From Calendula officinalis (taxonomy: Eukaryota > Streptophyta > Magnoliopsida > Asterales > Asteraceae), in the NCBI GenBank assembly GCA_963853835.1, contig OY970829.1:74779401-74843400 (forward strand): 64,000 nt of DNA. Direction: 5' to 3'. Positions 45,443 through 55,622 of the stretch are shown here, one piece after another. Position numbers and translations under genes: made by a program. Every line of letters begins with the position of its first letter. Position 1 is the stretch's first letter. The notes under the pieces are model-generated. The model was not told the DNA's origin and did no database searches. It worked only from the letters and a program-made list of their open reading frames with translations.

Positions 45443-48010
45443 ATGACTGATAATAATGAAAGCACTCAGGCCAACAAAATTCCTATACTCACACCCAATA
45501 ACTTTGGGATGTGGAAGAATCGTATTAAGCAATACATGCTTATTACAGATTATTCCATGTGGGAAGTCGTTTGTGAAGGAAACAAAACTGGTCAACTTCA
45601 AGCAAGCAGCTCTGCAACTGAGGCAGAAAAACTTAAATGTGAGAAGGAAAAGAAAGATAAAGGCATCGAACTCAAAACTCTAATCACTCTCTTACTGGCC
45701 ATTCCTAATGATTATCAACATCTCTTTGTTGAATATGATGATGCAAAAATACTATGGGAAGCACTGGAGAAGAGATTCGTTGGGACAAAGAGCACCAAGA
45801 GGAATATGAAGTCTGTTCTCAAACAAGACTTTGAAAATTTCAAAGGAAAGCCCAATGAAACACTCACTCAAGTGTTTGACAGATTCAACAAACTAATTGG
45901 TGAACTCAACCAAGTTGGTGTAAAGATGGATCAAGAGGATGTCAACATGAAGTTTCTAAGGTCTCTTAGTGAAGAATGGGCCATGTACACAGTGGTGTAC
46001 AGACAAAGAGATGCTTTAGAAGAAAAGGAGTTAGATGAACTCTATAATGATCTCAGAGTGTTTGAAACTGAGGTAAATCACAAAAACCCTTCTATTTCCT
46101 CTAACAATGCTGCTTTTGTGTCTAGTACAGGTCAAGGACAAGAAACCTCCGCAGGAAAGGCTGCAGATTCTGAGGATACTGCAAGAGAATCATTCTTCAC
46201 TAGTCATGTGCATACTGCATTGATTAGTGATGACTTGGAACAACTGAATCCAGATGATCTTGAGGAGATGGATCTTAAATGGCAGATGGCTATGCTGAGC
46301 CTAAGGACCAAAAGATTCCTAAAAAGAACTGGAAGGACAAGCCTCAATTTCAACAAAGGTGACAAAGCAGGATTTGACAAAACTAAAGTCAAGTGTTACA
46401 ACTGTAACAACCTTGGTCACTTTGCAAAAGAATGTCCTCAACCAGACAAAAGATCAAAATCAACTGCTCTTGTGTCACAACAAGGACAAGGATATGACTG
46501 GAGCTTCCAAGCAGAAGAGCATGCTCAAAATCAAGCTCTCATGGCCTTTACTGACAACAAAACTGAGGTAAAATCTAAACCTTGTACTCCTGAATGTGCT
46601 AAAATTATTAAAAATCTAGAAAAAGAAAACACTAAATTAAATGAAGATCTAGCAAAAGCAATCAGAAGAAATCATGAGTTTGATGGGGTGATTGCTGATC
46701 AAGAACATCAAATAAAGGTGTACAAGATGATTGATCAACGGATCAAGGAAGAATTGCTTCAAGCTGTGGATGAGAAAGAGTTTTATGAAACAAAAAATAA
46801 AGAACTAACAAGTAAAATAGAAGAATGTCAGCTTGAAATTGAACAAAATAAATTAACAATTAAAAAGTTTGAAAGAAGCACTAAAATTCTTGATGAATTA
46901 ACTAATAATCAAACTACAGAAAAGGTTGTTCATGGGGTGGGATATCATGCTGTACCACCTCCATATAAAATCATTCCACCTCTTAAAAACAGTTCAGAAA
47001 GAATCATTAATGAATTAAAAACTGAAAATCAAACTGAATCATCTAATGAAACATCTGAATCAAATAATTCTTCTGATGATGAACAATCAATTGAATTTAC
47101 TATATCTCAAAGTGAATCACCAAAATCAATTGATACAAGTTTTCACACAGCTCAAAGTCCAAATGAATCTCCCAAATATAATGCAGATAATGTACCAAAA
47201 ATTTTAACAAGGGGGAATGAAAGAAATAAAACACAACTCTTAGACCAAAGAATACCTGAAGGTGCTAAAAATAAGAAACTAAGATGTGTTATATGCAATA
47301 AAATGAACCATTTAGCAAAGGATTGTCACTTCAATCCAATAAACTGCAAAGAGTTAAAAGAATTTAAAGTTCTTAAAGAAAATGCTAAAACTCAAAAGTT
47401 AAAAGTTACTACTGGTCTTTCAGTAGTAAATAAAATTAAAAATCCAATTGTTGAAGATCCAAGATTTGGAAGAAGTAAACCAAGGTTTGTTCAAAACAGA
47501 AGAGCTGGAAGCCCAAAGAACAGCAATTACTTCAAGAACAATGGAAAATCTAATCAAAATAAACAATATTTTAAATTTTCCAACACCAGTAGAAACTCTA
47601 ACAAATTTACTACTGGTGTTAACCCTAATTATAATGCTGTATGGTACCAGTACAAGAATACTACTGGTAATAACCCTAATTTCAAAAATACTACTGCTCC
47701 CAAAACAGATTTCAAAAACACTACTGGTGTTAACTCTAAAAACACTACTGGTCATTCTAAACATGGTAAGTACCCAAATACTACTGGTCCATCAGTAGTA
47801 AAGTATTCAAAAGCTAAAAACAATGGGTATAAACCAAGATCAGTAGGAAATTCTCACACCAGTAATAACTACAAAAGGACAGTAGTAAAACAAAATACCA
47901 GTAATAAACAAGTATGGATACCAAAAGTGTTTAAAGTTAAATCTCCCAAAGCTTATCTCTCAAAGGATGAACCCAAGACATATAAAGCTTGGGTTCCCAA
48001 ACTTAACTGA
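45443..48010 (+). CDS. Gag (extended) of copy 3, 855 aa, intact
   Basis: Order: UBN2-type capsid domain (about 20-210), first CCHC knuckle C318-x2-C321-x4-H326-x4-C331, coiled coil (about 385-490, Lys/Glu-rich), second knuckle C615-x2-C618-x4-H623-x4-C628, then an Asn/Thr/Lys-rich tail with repeated NTTG. Typical copia Gag is about 300-400 residues, so the coiled coil, second knuckle and tail are extra. Gag assembles particles and binds element RNA. The stop TGA (48008-48010) overlaps the opening of the pol frame (from 48007) by four bases. Two GAG|GTAAA donor-like sites in phase 0 lie at 46073 and 46568, both conserved in all copies. Confidence 0.92.
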   Translation: MTDNNESTQANKIPILTPNNFGMWKNRIKQYMLITDYSMWEVVCEGNKTGQLQASSSATEAEKLKCEKEKKDKGIELKTLITLLLAIPNDYQHLFVEYDDAKILWEALEKRFVGTKSTKRNMKSVLKQDFENFKGKPNETLTQVFDRFNKLIGELNQVGVKMDQEDVNMKFLRSLSEEWAMYTVVYRQRDALEEKELDELYNDLRVFETEVNHKNPSISSNNAAFVSSTGQGQETSAGKAADSEDTARESFFTSHVHTALISDDLEQLNPDDLEEMDLKWQMAMLSLRTKRFLKRTGRTSLNFNKGDKAGFDKTKVKCYNCNNLGHFAKECPQPDKRSKSTALVSQQGQGYDWSFQAEEHAQNQALMAFTDNKTEVKSKPCTPECAKIIKNLEKENTKLNEDLAKAIRRNHEFDGVIADQEHQIKVYKMIDQRIKEELLQAVDEKEFYETKNKELTSKIEECQLEIEQNKLTIKKFERSTKILDELTNNQTTEKVVHGVGYHAVPPPYKIIPPLKNSSERIINELKTENQTESSNETSESNNSSDDEQSIEFTISQSESPKSIDTSFHTAQSPNESPKYNADNVPKILTRGNERNKTQLLDQRIPEGAKNKKLRCVICNKMNHLAKDCHFNPINCKELKEFKVLKENAKTQKLKVTTGLSVVNKIKNPIVEDPRFGRSKPRFVQNRRAGSPKNSNYFKNNGKSNQNKQYFKFSNTSRNSNKFTTGVNPNYNAVWYQYKNTTGNNPNFKNTTAPKTDFKNTTGVNSKNTTGHSKHGKYPNTTGPSVVKYSKAKNNGYKPRSVGNSHTSNNYKRTVVKQNTSNKQVWIPKVFKVKSPKAYLSKDEPKTYKAWVPKLN

Positions 48011-48024
48011 TCATTTACTTACTT

Positions 48025-51000
48025 GTGCAGAGCATTCAGATCCCTGAAGAAGGTAGAACATGGCATATTGATAGTGGATGCTCAAGGCACATGACTGGAA
48101 ATCTGCAAATTCTTAAAGATTTCAAGTCCTTTGATGGTGGATATGTAGCTTTTGGTGAGAATCCCCAGGGAGGTAAGATTACAGGTAAAGGTACTGTTTC
48201 TAATGGAAAAATTACCTTTGATGATGTATTTTATGTAGCTGAGCTAAAATACAATCTTGTCAGTGTGTCTCAAGTATGTGATAAGAAGAATAAAATTCTT
48301 TTCACAGACATTGAGTGCATCATTCTTTCTCCTGATTTTATATTAGATGAAAAATATGTTGTTTTAAGAACCCCAAGGAGAAACAATGTGTATTGCCTGG
48401 ATATAGGGGGAGAACTCATTTCTACAAATGAGGTCAACTGTTTTATATCCAAGGCAAACACCACTGAATCAGAACTTTGGCATAGAAGGATGTGTCACAC
48501 AAATTTTAAAAACATGAATAATTTAGTAAAAAGAAATCTGGTCATTGGACTACCTCAAAAACAATTCATGTGTGATCATCACTGTGTTGCATGCCTAAAA
48601 GGTAAACAACACAAGACTTCTCATAAGTCCAAAACTGTGAACTCTATTTCTGTTCCTTTACAGCTCTTACATATGGACCTTTTTGGACCTACAAATGTAA
48701 TGAGTATTGGAAAGAAACAATATTGTCTTGTTATTACTGATGACTTTTCCAGATATACATGGGTTTTCTTTCTCAGGACGAAGGATGAAACAAGTGAACT
48801 CATAAAGAACTTAATTATCAAACTGGAAAACACATCTGATCAAAAAGTTAAAGCCATAAGATGTGATAATGGCACAGAATTTAAAAATGCTAACTTAATT
48901 AACTTTTGTGATTTTAAAGGTATTGACAGGCAATACAGCTCACCTAGAACTCCACAACAAAATGGTGTAGCTGAAAGAAGAAATAGAACCATCATTGAAG
49001 CAGCAAGATCAATGCTAGCAGATTCAAAATTACCAATCACTTTTTGGGCTGAAGCTGTTAATACTGCCTGTTATGTTCAAAACAGAGTATTAATAGTTAA
49101 GCCACATTTTAAAACACCATATGAACTTTTTAATAAAAGAAAACCTTCTATAAGTTTCTTAAAATCATTTGGCTGTCCTTGTACTATTCTGATTACAAGA
49201 GAACAAATTGGTAAGTTTGACTGCAAAGCTGATGATGGAATCTTTGTGGGATACTCTACTCAAAGCAAATCATACAGAGTATTCAACAAAAGACTAAGGA
49301 TAATTGAAGAAAGCATCAATGTATCCTTTAATGAAAATGTACCTAATGAACAAGGAAATGGTCCAGATTGGCTATTTGACATAGACAATCTAACCAAATC
49401 CTTTAATTCTAATATGAATTTCAATGCAGGTAATTCAAATTGTCTTAATAAAAAAGAAGGAACATCATCTGTTTATACTGGTCAAGAAAAGATGAGATAC
49501 ATAGTTGTTGATACTGCTCCCATAGTTAATACTGATGTCAGTAATAACTCAAATTTTGAAAGCAGTAGTAACTCTGAGAATGAAGTCAGTAGTAATTCCA
49601 ATACTACTGGTACCAGTAATAGTACTGAAAATACTACTGGTCCCAACAATAACCTAGATTCTCAAGATACTACTGATACCAGTAACAACAACAATACTAC
49701 TGATCTCAACAAAGACAATAGCAGTAGTAATTCTGACCAAGATGATGATGAACCAAACATCCATGACAATGAAGAATCACAAGATGAACAACTGCCTGAG
49801 ACAAATGAGTCCAATCTTGAAAATCAACTAGTGGTTGATAAAACTACAACTACAAGGACTCAGAAGAATCATCCTTTAGACCTTGTTCTAAGTGATGTTA
49901 ATTCACCACTACAAACAAGAAGCAAATTAAACAAAAGCCTAACTGCAAATATGTGTAATATAAGTTTAATTGCTAATGAATGTATGTATGAATGCTTTCT
50001 GTCTCAGGATGAACCAAAGAAGATTCAACAAGCAATGAAGGACTCAAACTGGATTGAGGCAATGCAAGAGGAACTCCTTCAATTTAAATTACAAGCTGTT
50101 TGGACACTTGTACCTCTACCCAAAGGAAAAAGAGCCATTGGAACAAGATGGATATTCAGAAACAAGAAAGATGAAAGAGGTATAGTGATCAAGAATAAAG
50201 CCAGACTTGTAGCCCAAGGATACACTCAAGAAGAAGGAATAGACTATGATGAAGTATATGCTCCTGTTGCTAGAATTGAAGCAATAAGAATATTTCTAGC
50301 ATATGCTTCATTCAAGAAATTCAAAGTCTATCAAATGGATGTTAAGAGTGCTTTCCTATATGGGAAAATTGAAGAAGAGGTATATGTTTGCCAACCTCCA
50401 GGTTTTGAAGATCCAAAACATGGTGATTATGTGTTCAAATTAGATAAAGCTCTATATGGCCTACATCAGGCACCAAGAGCATGGTATGACACATTATCAT
50501 CATACTTACTGAAGAACAACTTTAAAAGAGGAGCCATTGATAAAACATTGTTTACAAAGAAAGTCAAGGATGATATACTACTGGTACAAATTTATGTAGA
50601 TGATATCATCTTTGGCTCAACCAATGATTTTTTATGCAAAGAATTTGAAGAACTGATGCAAATTAAATTCAAGATGAGCTCCATGGGTCCAATGAACTTC
50701 TTCCTTGGACTCCAAGTCAGTCAAAGAACTGATGGTATTTTGATAAATCAATCAAAATATGTCAAAGACATCTTGGAAAAGTTTGATTTGAAAGACAGTA
50801 AAAGTGCTAGTACACCAATGGAAACACACAAACACCTACATCCTGATGTTGAGGGGGAGGATGTAGATGAACACTTATATAGATCAATGATAGGCTCTTT
50901 GATGTACTTAACTGCATCAAGACCTGACATTATGTATAGTGTTTGTGTGTGTGCAAGATATCAAGCAAGACCCAAAGAACTACACTTGCAAGCTGTTAAA

Positions 51001-51537
51001 AGAATATTCAGATACTTGAAAGGCAAACCATCACTAGGTCTATGGTATCCACATGACTCACCCTTTGAACTAATAGCCTATACAGATAGTGACTATGGAG
51101 GTGAATGTCAAGATAGAAAATCCACTACTGGTGGATGTCAATTCTTTGGATCAAGACTGGTGTCATGGCAATGTAAGAAGCAAACAAATGTATCAACATC
51201 TACTGCTGAAGCAGAATATGTAGCTGCATCTGCTTGCTGTGCTCAAGTTCTATGGATTCAAAATCAACTTCTAGACTTTGGTATCTCTATCCTTAAAACT
51301 CCTATTTTTATTGATAATCAAAGTGCTATTAGTATTGTGAATAACCCAGTAAAACATTCAAAAACTAAACACATTGAAATAAGATTTCACTTTATAAGAG
51401 ATTGTAATGAAAAGAAATTAATCAAAGTAGTTAAAATCCATACTGATGATCAATTAGCAGATCTTTTTACAAAAGCATTTGATGTAGGAAGATTCAACTT
51501 CTTGGTTAGTAGTATTGGAATGATTTTAATAACTTAA
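48025..51537 (+). CDS. Pol polyprotein of copy 3 (PR-IN-RT-RH), 1170 aa, intact
   Basis: Counting from 48025: protease DSG at Asp16; integrase with HHCC region (about 154-200) and DDE triad D218, D281, E317 (D-x35-E); an acidic Ser/Asn/Thr linker (about 500-600); reverse transcriptase with YVDD at 857-860; RNase H with first Asp near 1021. The protease-integrase-RT-RNase H order defines Ty1/copia. The frame is open only from 48007 and its first ATG lies after the protease Asp, so translation must depend on a -1 frameshift from gag or on splicing. The sequence TTTACTTACTTGTGCAG|AG at 48014-48030 is a good 3' splice site and is conserved in all three copies. Confidence 0.93.
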   Translation: MQSIQIPEEGRTWHIDSGCSRHMTGNLQILKDFKSFDGGYVAFGENPQGGKITGKGTVSNGKITFDDVFYVAELKYNLVSVSQVCDKKNKILFTDIECIILSPDFILDEKYVVLRTPRRNNVYCLDIGGELISTNEVNCFISKANTTESELWHRRMCHTNFKNMNNLVKRNLVIGLPQKQFMCDHHCVACLKGKQHKTSHKSKTVNSISVPLQLLHMDLFGPTNVMSIGKKQYCLVITDDFSRYTWVFFLRTKDETSELIKNLIIKLENTSDQKVKAIRCDNGTEFKNANLINFCDFKGIDRQYSSPRTPQQNGVAERRNRTIIEAARSMLADSKLPITFWAEAVNTACYVQNRVLIVKPHFKTPYELFNKRKPSISFLKSFGCPCTILITREQIGKFDCKADDGIFVGYSTQSKSYRVFNKRLRIIEESINVSFNENVPNEQGNGPDWLFDIDNLTKSFNSNMNFNAGNSNCLNKKEGTSSVYTGQEKMRYIVVDTAPIVNTDVSNNSNFESSSNSENEVSSNSNTTGTSNSTENTTGPNNNLDSQDTTDTSNNNNTTDLNKDNSSSNSDQDDDEPNIHDNEESQDEQLPETNESNLENQLVVDKTTTTRTQKNHPLDLVLSDVNSPLQTRSKLNKSLTANMCNISLIANECMYECFLSQDEPKKIQQAMKDSNWIEAMQEELLQFKLQAVWTLVPLPKGKRAIGTRWIFRNKKDERGIVIKNKARLVAQGYTQEEGIDYDEVYAPVARIEAIRIFLAYASFKKFKVYQMDVKSAFLYGKIEEEVYVCQPPGFEDPKHGDYVFKLDKALYGLHQAPRAWYDTLSSYLLKNNFKRGAIDKTLFTKKVKDDILLVQIYVDDIIFGSTNDFLCKEFEELMQIKFKMSSMGPMNFFLGLQVSQRTDGILINQSKYVKDILEKFDLKDSKSASTPMETHKHLHPDVEGEDVDEHLYRSMIGSLMYLTASRPDIMYSVCVCARYQARPKELHLQAVKRIFRYLKGKPSLGLWYPHDSPFELIAYTDSDYGGECQDRKSTTGGCQFFGSRLVSWQCKKQTNVSTSTAEAEYVAASACCAQVLWIQNQLLDFGISILKTPIFIDNQSAISIVNNPVKHSKTKHIEIRFHFIRDCNEKKLIKVVKIHTDDQLADLFTKAFDVGRFNFLVSSIGMILIT

Positions 51538-51598
51538 AATCTCACTTAAAATTATGTGTAAAGTTAGTGTTGTAAAATATTATTTTCTTAAGTGTTTT

Positions 51599-51859
51599 AC
51601 TACTGGTATTGCTGTACTACTGGTGTGAAAGTGTATGCACAAAATACTACTGATAGTTCATTACTACTGGTGTATTTTAGGTTTACACGGATACTACTGG
51701 TAAGTCAGTACTACTGGTATTCACATATACTACTGGTCTTGTGTGGTAATGGTTACTACTGATGTCTATAATTACTACTGATGTCAAAATCCTTAGTCAT
51801 TACTGATGTTAGTAGATACTACTGACGTTTTACTACTGATATCTTATTTACTACTGGTC
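51599..51859 (+). repeat. ACTACTG array between pol and ORF3 (copy 3)
   Basis: Twelve exact ACTACTG motifs, all in the same orientation, in about 260 bp of non-coding DNA, positioned as in copies 1 and 2. The first group mostly reads TACTACTGGT, the second TTACTACTGAT. About 100 bp separate the last motif from the TATAAAAG box. Confidence 0.9.
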
Positions 51860-51956
51860 TTTCATAAACACAATTACCAAACTAACCCCCATGAAAATAA
51901 CCGTTATGTTATGATTCGAAGGCTATTTTCGTAGTTTTGCAGGATTAATCGAAAGA

Positions 51957-51964
51957 TATAAAAG
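51957..51964 (+). promoter_or_regulatory. Internal TATA box upstream of ORF3 (copy 3)
   Basis: TATAAAAGGCGGC, then a CT-rich leader, TAAACCCTAG and ATG at 52086 in the context CAACAACAATGGCA. These are the hallmarks of a plant nuclear core promoter. The acceptor-like TTTTGCAG at 51935-51942 offers a splicing alternative. Confidence 0.65.
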
Positions 51965-52085
51965 GCGGCAGATGATTAATTTAGCATTATCTTCACTTCG
52001 ATTCTCTAAACACCTTTCGATAAACCCTAGTTTACGATCAAAAACCCTTCATCTTTAACAAAATTCTTGCAAAATCTCAACAACA

Positions 52086-55000
52086 ATGGCAACTTTACAA
52101 GCTCTCGATGTGCAAACCGATCTCAAATACTCAGAATTTCACAACATGGTTGCATTTTTAAAAAATCCCGACGGAACAAAAGATTTCCGTCCAATCGTAA
52201 AATTCTTGAGAAATTCGTATATACAGTTTGCCTTAACTGTAAAGCCGAAGGCATATCAACAGCACTTGGTGGATTTCTGGACCAATGCTGAGCGAACAGA
52301 AGGAACAACATCATCAATGATAAAATCGAAAGTAGATGGAAAGTACATCACTGTAACTGAACAATCAATCAGACATCATCTACAACTTCATGATGATTCA
52401 GGTATGTATACCCTTCCTAAGGAATACATTGCTGATACTTTAAATAAAATGGGGTATGAAGGCAGACTTAATATTGTAACTTTTCAAAAAGGCCTTCTAT
52501 CCCCACAATGGAAATTTCTGGTTCATACCATTCAGCATTGTATTTCTCCTAAAAGAAGTACTTGGAATGAGTTTAACAAGGCAATAGCATCTGCTGTTGT
52601 ATGTTTATGCACAGACCAAGTATTCAATTTTTCTAATATGATTTTTGATGGTATGTTGGGAAATCTTAGTTCTTCTAAACTTTTAATGTATCCCAGATTT
52701 CTACAACATATCATAAACTGTGAATTACAAAACTTGTCAACTCCTAAAAACATTTTTGTATTACCTGAGTTGAACAAGAAAGTTTTCTCAAATATGAGAA
52801 AACAATTTAAATTTTCAGGGAAGGAAACCCCTTTGTTTCCAAACATGATCAAAGATCAACCCAATATTGGAGAAGGTTCAACCATTGCTACAACCCAAGT
52901 TGAACCTCAACCCACTCCATCACCCCCAAATACAGCCCAAACACCACCCCATATAGCCACTCAATCACCAACTCAAACAGAAGTCCTGAATGTGTCCCAG
53001 GAACTTGATATAAATCTGCAGAGTGCTACTCTTCACTCTGTGGAAGACCTACCAGACAAAACCAAAAACATTTCCACAATTTATAAAAGAAAGAAACTTT
53101 CTTCAAAGGACACCAGGGGACAAATCGAGTCACACCCCAGGCTCAAAGAGTTGTCCTCCAAGGAGGAGAGAGGACATGAGGGGAGGGCTTTCACTACTGA
53201 TGCCCCAAAGGTGGGTGCACAGGACAGTGAAAACATCATTAGGACCCAAACCTCGGCAACTTTGAGTGATGACTCTTTTGAGGAATTACTCAAAGGACCC
53301 CGGTGCCAAGAAACCACAAGGGGGGGCATCTCTGCTTCTTCTAGGAAGAAGAGAATGTCTAAAAGACCCAATGAATCACCAAGCAGTGATGAGGGCAGAT
53401 CTGTGGAATTGATGGAAAGGAAGGAAAAACTTAAAACCAATGTACCTGTTAGTAAGCCCGATGATCTTGCTAGATGGAGTGAGGGCAGTATTAAAATCCA
53501 ACAATTGACGGCTAAAGTGGATTCCTTGGAATCCACTGTACAAGATTGTCTTTATTATCAAACAAATCAAGGAAAAACTATGGCTGCTATGAAAAGAAAT
53601 GTCAATATCATCAACAAAAGAATGAGACAATATGAACTTAGGCTTCATCAACAATCAAAGCTTATCAGAAAATTGAAAAAGAGGATTGATGATAGTGAGG
53701 CTCCTCCAGTTGAGCTCACTAAGGGGGAGAAGGATAACATACAGACAATGATTGATGAATCCATTGCAGCAGCAGCTTCCTCCCTCTTGAATTTAAAAGA
53801 AACAGAAGTTGATGAAGGCCCAGAGATGATGATTACAGAAGAAGAGCCAATTACTACTGCTCCTACTAAAGAACAAGCTGAAAAAGACATACCAGTAGTA
53901 ACTCCTACTACTGATATAACAGCAGTAGTAAATGAAGAAAAGGCAGCAAACACTACTGATGACCTATCAGTAGTAATCTCTGAAGACATACCAGTAGTAA
54001 CTACCTTAGTTACTACTGATGACATTATTGAGCTGCCACCACTACTAGAGCCTACAGTGATACTTCCACCATCTCCAAAAAGAACAACAACAACAACACA
54101 AATGGTGGTAAAAGATATTGATGATGATATCAACTGGTTAGAAGTTGATGAATGCTCCCTGCCTCCACATCCTAAAATACTTCCCATATCTCAGATACAC
54201 TACTATGGTCCCAAATTTGTTATTGAATCTGAACCAAATATGAAGAAAGACAATTACATAGGAAAGGGAAAAGAAGTTGCTGATGAAGACCAACCTAACA
54301 GAGCACAAGGTCATGAAATGGTCAACAAAATCAACTATGCCAAATCAGCCAAACAGGATAGGTGGAAGGTAAAGAGAGCAAAATATTTAAAGAAGGTTGA
54401 AGTCTCTCTAGCAAATGAAAACAAAAGATTAGCAGAAAGGGCTAGAATATTGAGACAACCTTTCACAGAAATCAAATTGGCAGATATAGCAGATATATCA
54501 AAACTGCCACAATTTCAACAGAAGGTCAAAACCAAACAAGTTGCTGAAACAAGAAAAGAACTACAAAGAAAAGAACTAGAAAAATTTAGGCAACTTGAAC
54601 TTGAAACACTAGAACTTCTTGAAGCACAAGTACAGGAATGCAAAGAGCAGAAAGCTGATATGCCAGAACAGTTTGCAGAGAAAAAGAAAGAAATGATCAC
54701 ATTCTTAAAATCAAAAGGGTATAACACAAAGGCATTTGGAAGAATGAAGCTGATCAAGTTAATTGAAAAGTACTGTGTGGAGAAGAAGAAGGACATTACT
54801 GAACAAGAGAGTATTGAGAAATACACCACTAAACTGGAACAGATAGACTCCAAAGAAATGAAAGAAAGAAAAACAATATCTGGAGAATCATCTGGTGTAT
54901 CCTCTCAAATATCAAAGAAAAGAAAGACAACTGTTTCAGAACTTGATCAACCAAATAAAAAATTACAAATGGTTCAAGTTCATGATCTCCCCATTGCTAT

Positions 55001-55574
55001 CTTACAAAATAATCCAATCATCAACTGGAGATATATAGATGATATGATTGAGATTGTCAGAGAAGATAAAGTCACTCAAAGATTCAGAGCTTGGAAACCT
55101 TTGGTCATGTCCCTAACCAGAAGTGACATTATCAAGATGTTGATCATTGGTAAACCAAGAATGACTAAGAAGAACTGGAAGAATTCAGCTGCAGGTTATC
55201 TTACTGAAATGATTGATGCTGCTTTCTATCCAGAAAATTATCCAGAGAAGTATGCAGATTCAGAAAATGTTCAAGCTTGGAATGTGCTACCAACTGTCAA
55301 CATGTACTTCTTTGAATATACAAGTAAGAAATGTGACTTATTCCTTTATGAGAAAGAGTATCCTCATTCTGAGAAAACTCTTTATCAACTATGGTGCATG
55401 AACTTTATTAAACCACATGATGCTGTGATGCTCCAAAACAAATTGAATGAATTTGTAAAGAAGATTAGCAAATATATTATTGCACAAAGGAATAAACAAA
55501 ACCAACAGACATTAGAAGGTGATAAAAGAAGAGCAAAACTGTTGGAAGAAAAGGAAAAAGAAAAGAAGAAATAA
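52086..55574 (+). CDS. ORF3 of copy 3, 1162 aa, function unknown ('env-position' ORF)
   Basis: Lies between pol and the 3' LTR, where Sirevirus-type elements can carry an extra ORF. I see no signal peptide or membrane segment, so an envelope role is not supported. The N-terminal domain (about 1-260; blocks FALTVKPKAYQQHLVDFW, SPQWKFLVHTIQHCISPK, STWNEFNKAIASAVVCL) resembles a family widespread in Asteraceae retroelements. A Pro-rich hinge and a basic segment (KKRMSKRP) follow, then a coiled coil (about 466-540), a TT/VV-rich segment coded by ACTACTG motifs (about 588-645), a second Lys/Glu-rich helical region, and a conserved C-terminal block (about 975-1130; NNPIINWR, FYPENYPEKY, YEKEYPHSEKT). 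The basic segments and coiled coils suit a nuclear or nucleic-acid-binding protein; this is inference. Confidence 0.85.
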   Translation: MATLQALDVQTDLKYSEFHNMVAFLKNPDGTKDFRPIVKFLRNSYIQFALTVKPKAYQQHLVDFWTNAERTEGTTSSMIKSKVDGKYITVTEQSIRHHLQLHDDSGMYTLPKEYIADTLNKMGYEGRLNIVTFQKGLLSPQWKFLVHTIQHCISPKRSTWNEFNKAIASAVVCLCTDQVFNFSNMIFDGMLGNLSSSKLLMYPRFLQHIINCELQNLSTPKNIFVLPELNKKVFSNMRKQFKFSGKETPLFPNMIKDQPNIGEGSTIATTQVEPQPTPSPPNTAQTPPHIATQSPTQTEVLNVSQELDINLQSATLHSVEDLPDKTKNISTIYKRKKLSSKDTRGQIESHPRLKELSSKEERGHEGRAFTTDAPKVGAQDSENIIRTQTSATLSDDSFEELLKGPRCQETTRGGISASSRKKRMSKRPNESPSSDEGRSVELMERKEKLKTNVPVSKPDDLARWSEGSIKIQQLTAKVDSLESTVQDCLYYQTNQGKTMAAMKRNVNIINKRMRQYELRLHQQSKLIRKLKKRIDDSEAPPVELTKGEKDNIQTMIDESIAAAASSLLNLKETEVDEGPEMMITEEEPITTAPTKEQAEKDIPVVTPTTDITAVVNEEKAANTTDDLSVVISEDIPVVTTLVTTDDIIELPPLLEPTVILPPSPKRTTTTTQMVVKDIDDDINWLEVDECSLPPHPKILPISQIHYYGPKFVIESEPNMKKDNYIGKGKEVADEDQPNRAQGHEMVNKINYAKSAKQDRWKVKRAKYLKKVEVSLANENKRLAERARILRQPFTEIKLADIADISKLPQFQQKVKTKQVAETRKELQRKELEKFRQLELETLELLEAQVQECKEQKADMPEQFAEKKKEMITFLKSKGYNTKAFGRMKLIKLIEKYCVEKKKDITEQESIEKYTTKLEQIDSKEMKERKTISGESSGVSSQISKKRKTTVSELDQPNKKLQMVQVHDLPIAILQNNPIINWRYIDDMIEIVREDKVTQRFRAWKPLVMSLTRSDIIKMLIIGKPRMTKKNWKNSAAGYLTEMIDAAFYPENYPEKYADSENVQAWNVLPTVNMYFFEYTSKKCDLFLYEKEYPHSEKTLYQLWCMNFIKPHDAVMLQNKLNEFVKKISKYIIAQRNKQNQQTLEGDKRRAKLLEEKEKEKKK

Positions 55575-55611
55575 ATGAAAACTTGATTGATTAAATCATA
55601 ATCAATAAGTT

Positions 55612-55622
55612 TAGGGGGAGAT
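55612..55622 (+). other. Polypurine tract of copy 3
   Basis: TAGGGGGAGAT directly before the 3' LTR. Confidence 0.85.

Noticed and set aside
48025..48027. GTG start codon for an independent pol protein
   Set aside because: Non-ATG starts of this kind are not expected in plant nuclear genes; pol is more likely made as a fusion with gag.
52086..55574. Calling ORF3 an envelope gene
   Set aside because: It sits in the env position but I see no signal peptide, membrane segment or glycoprotein-like Cys pattern.
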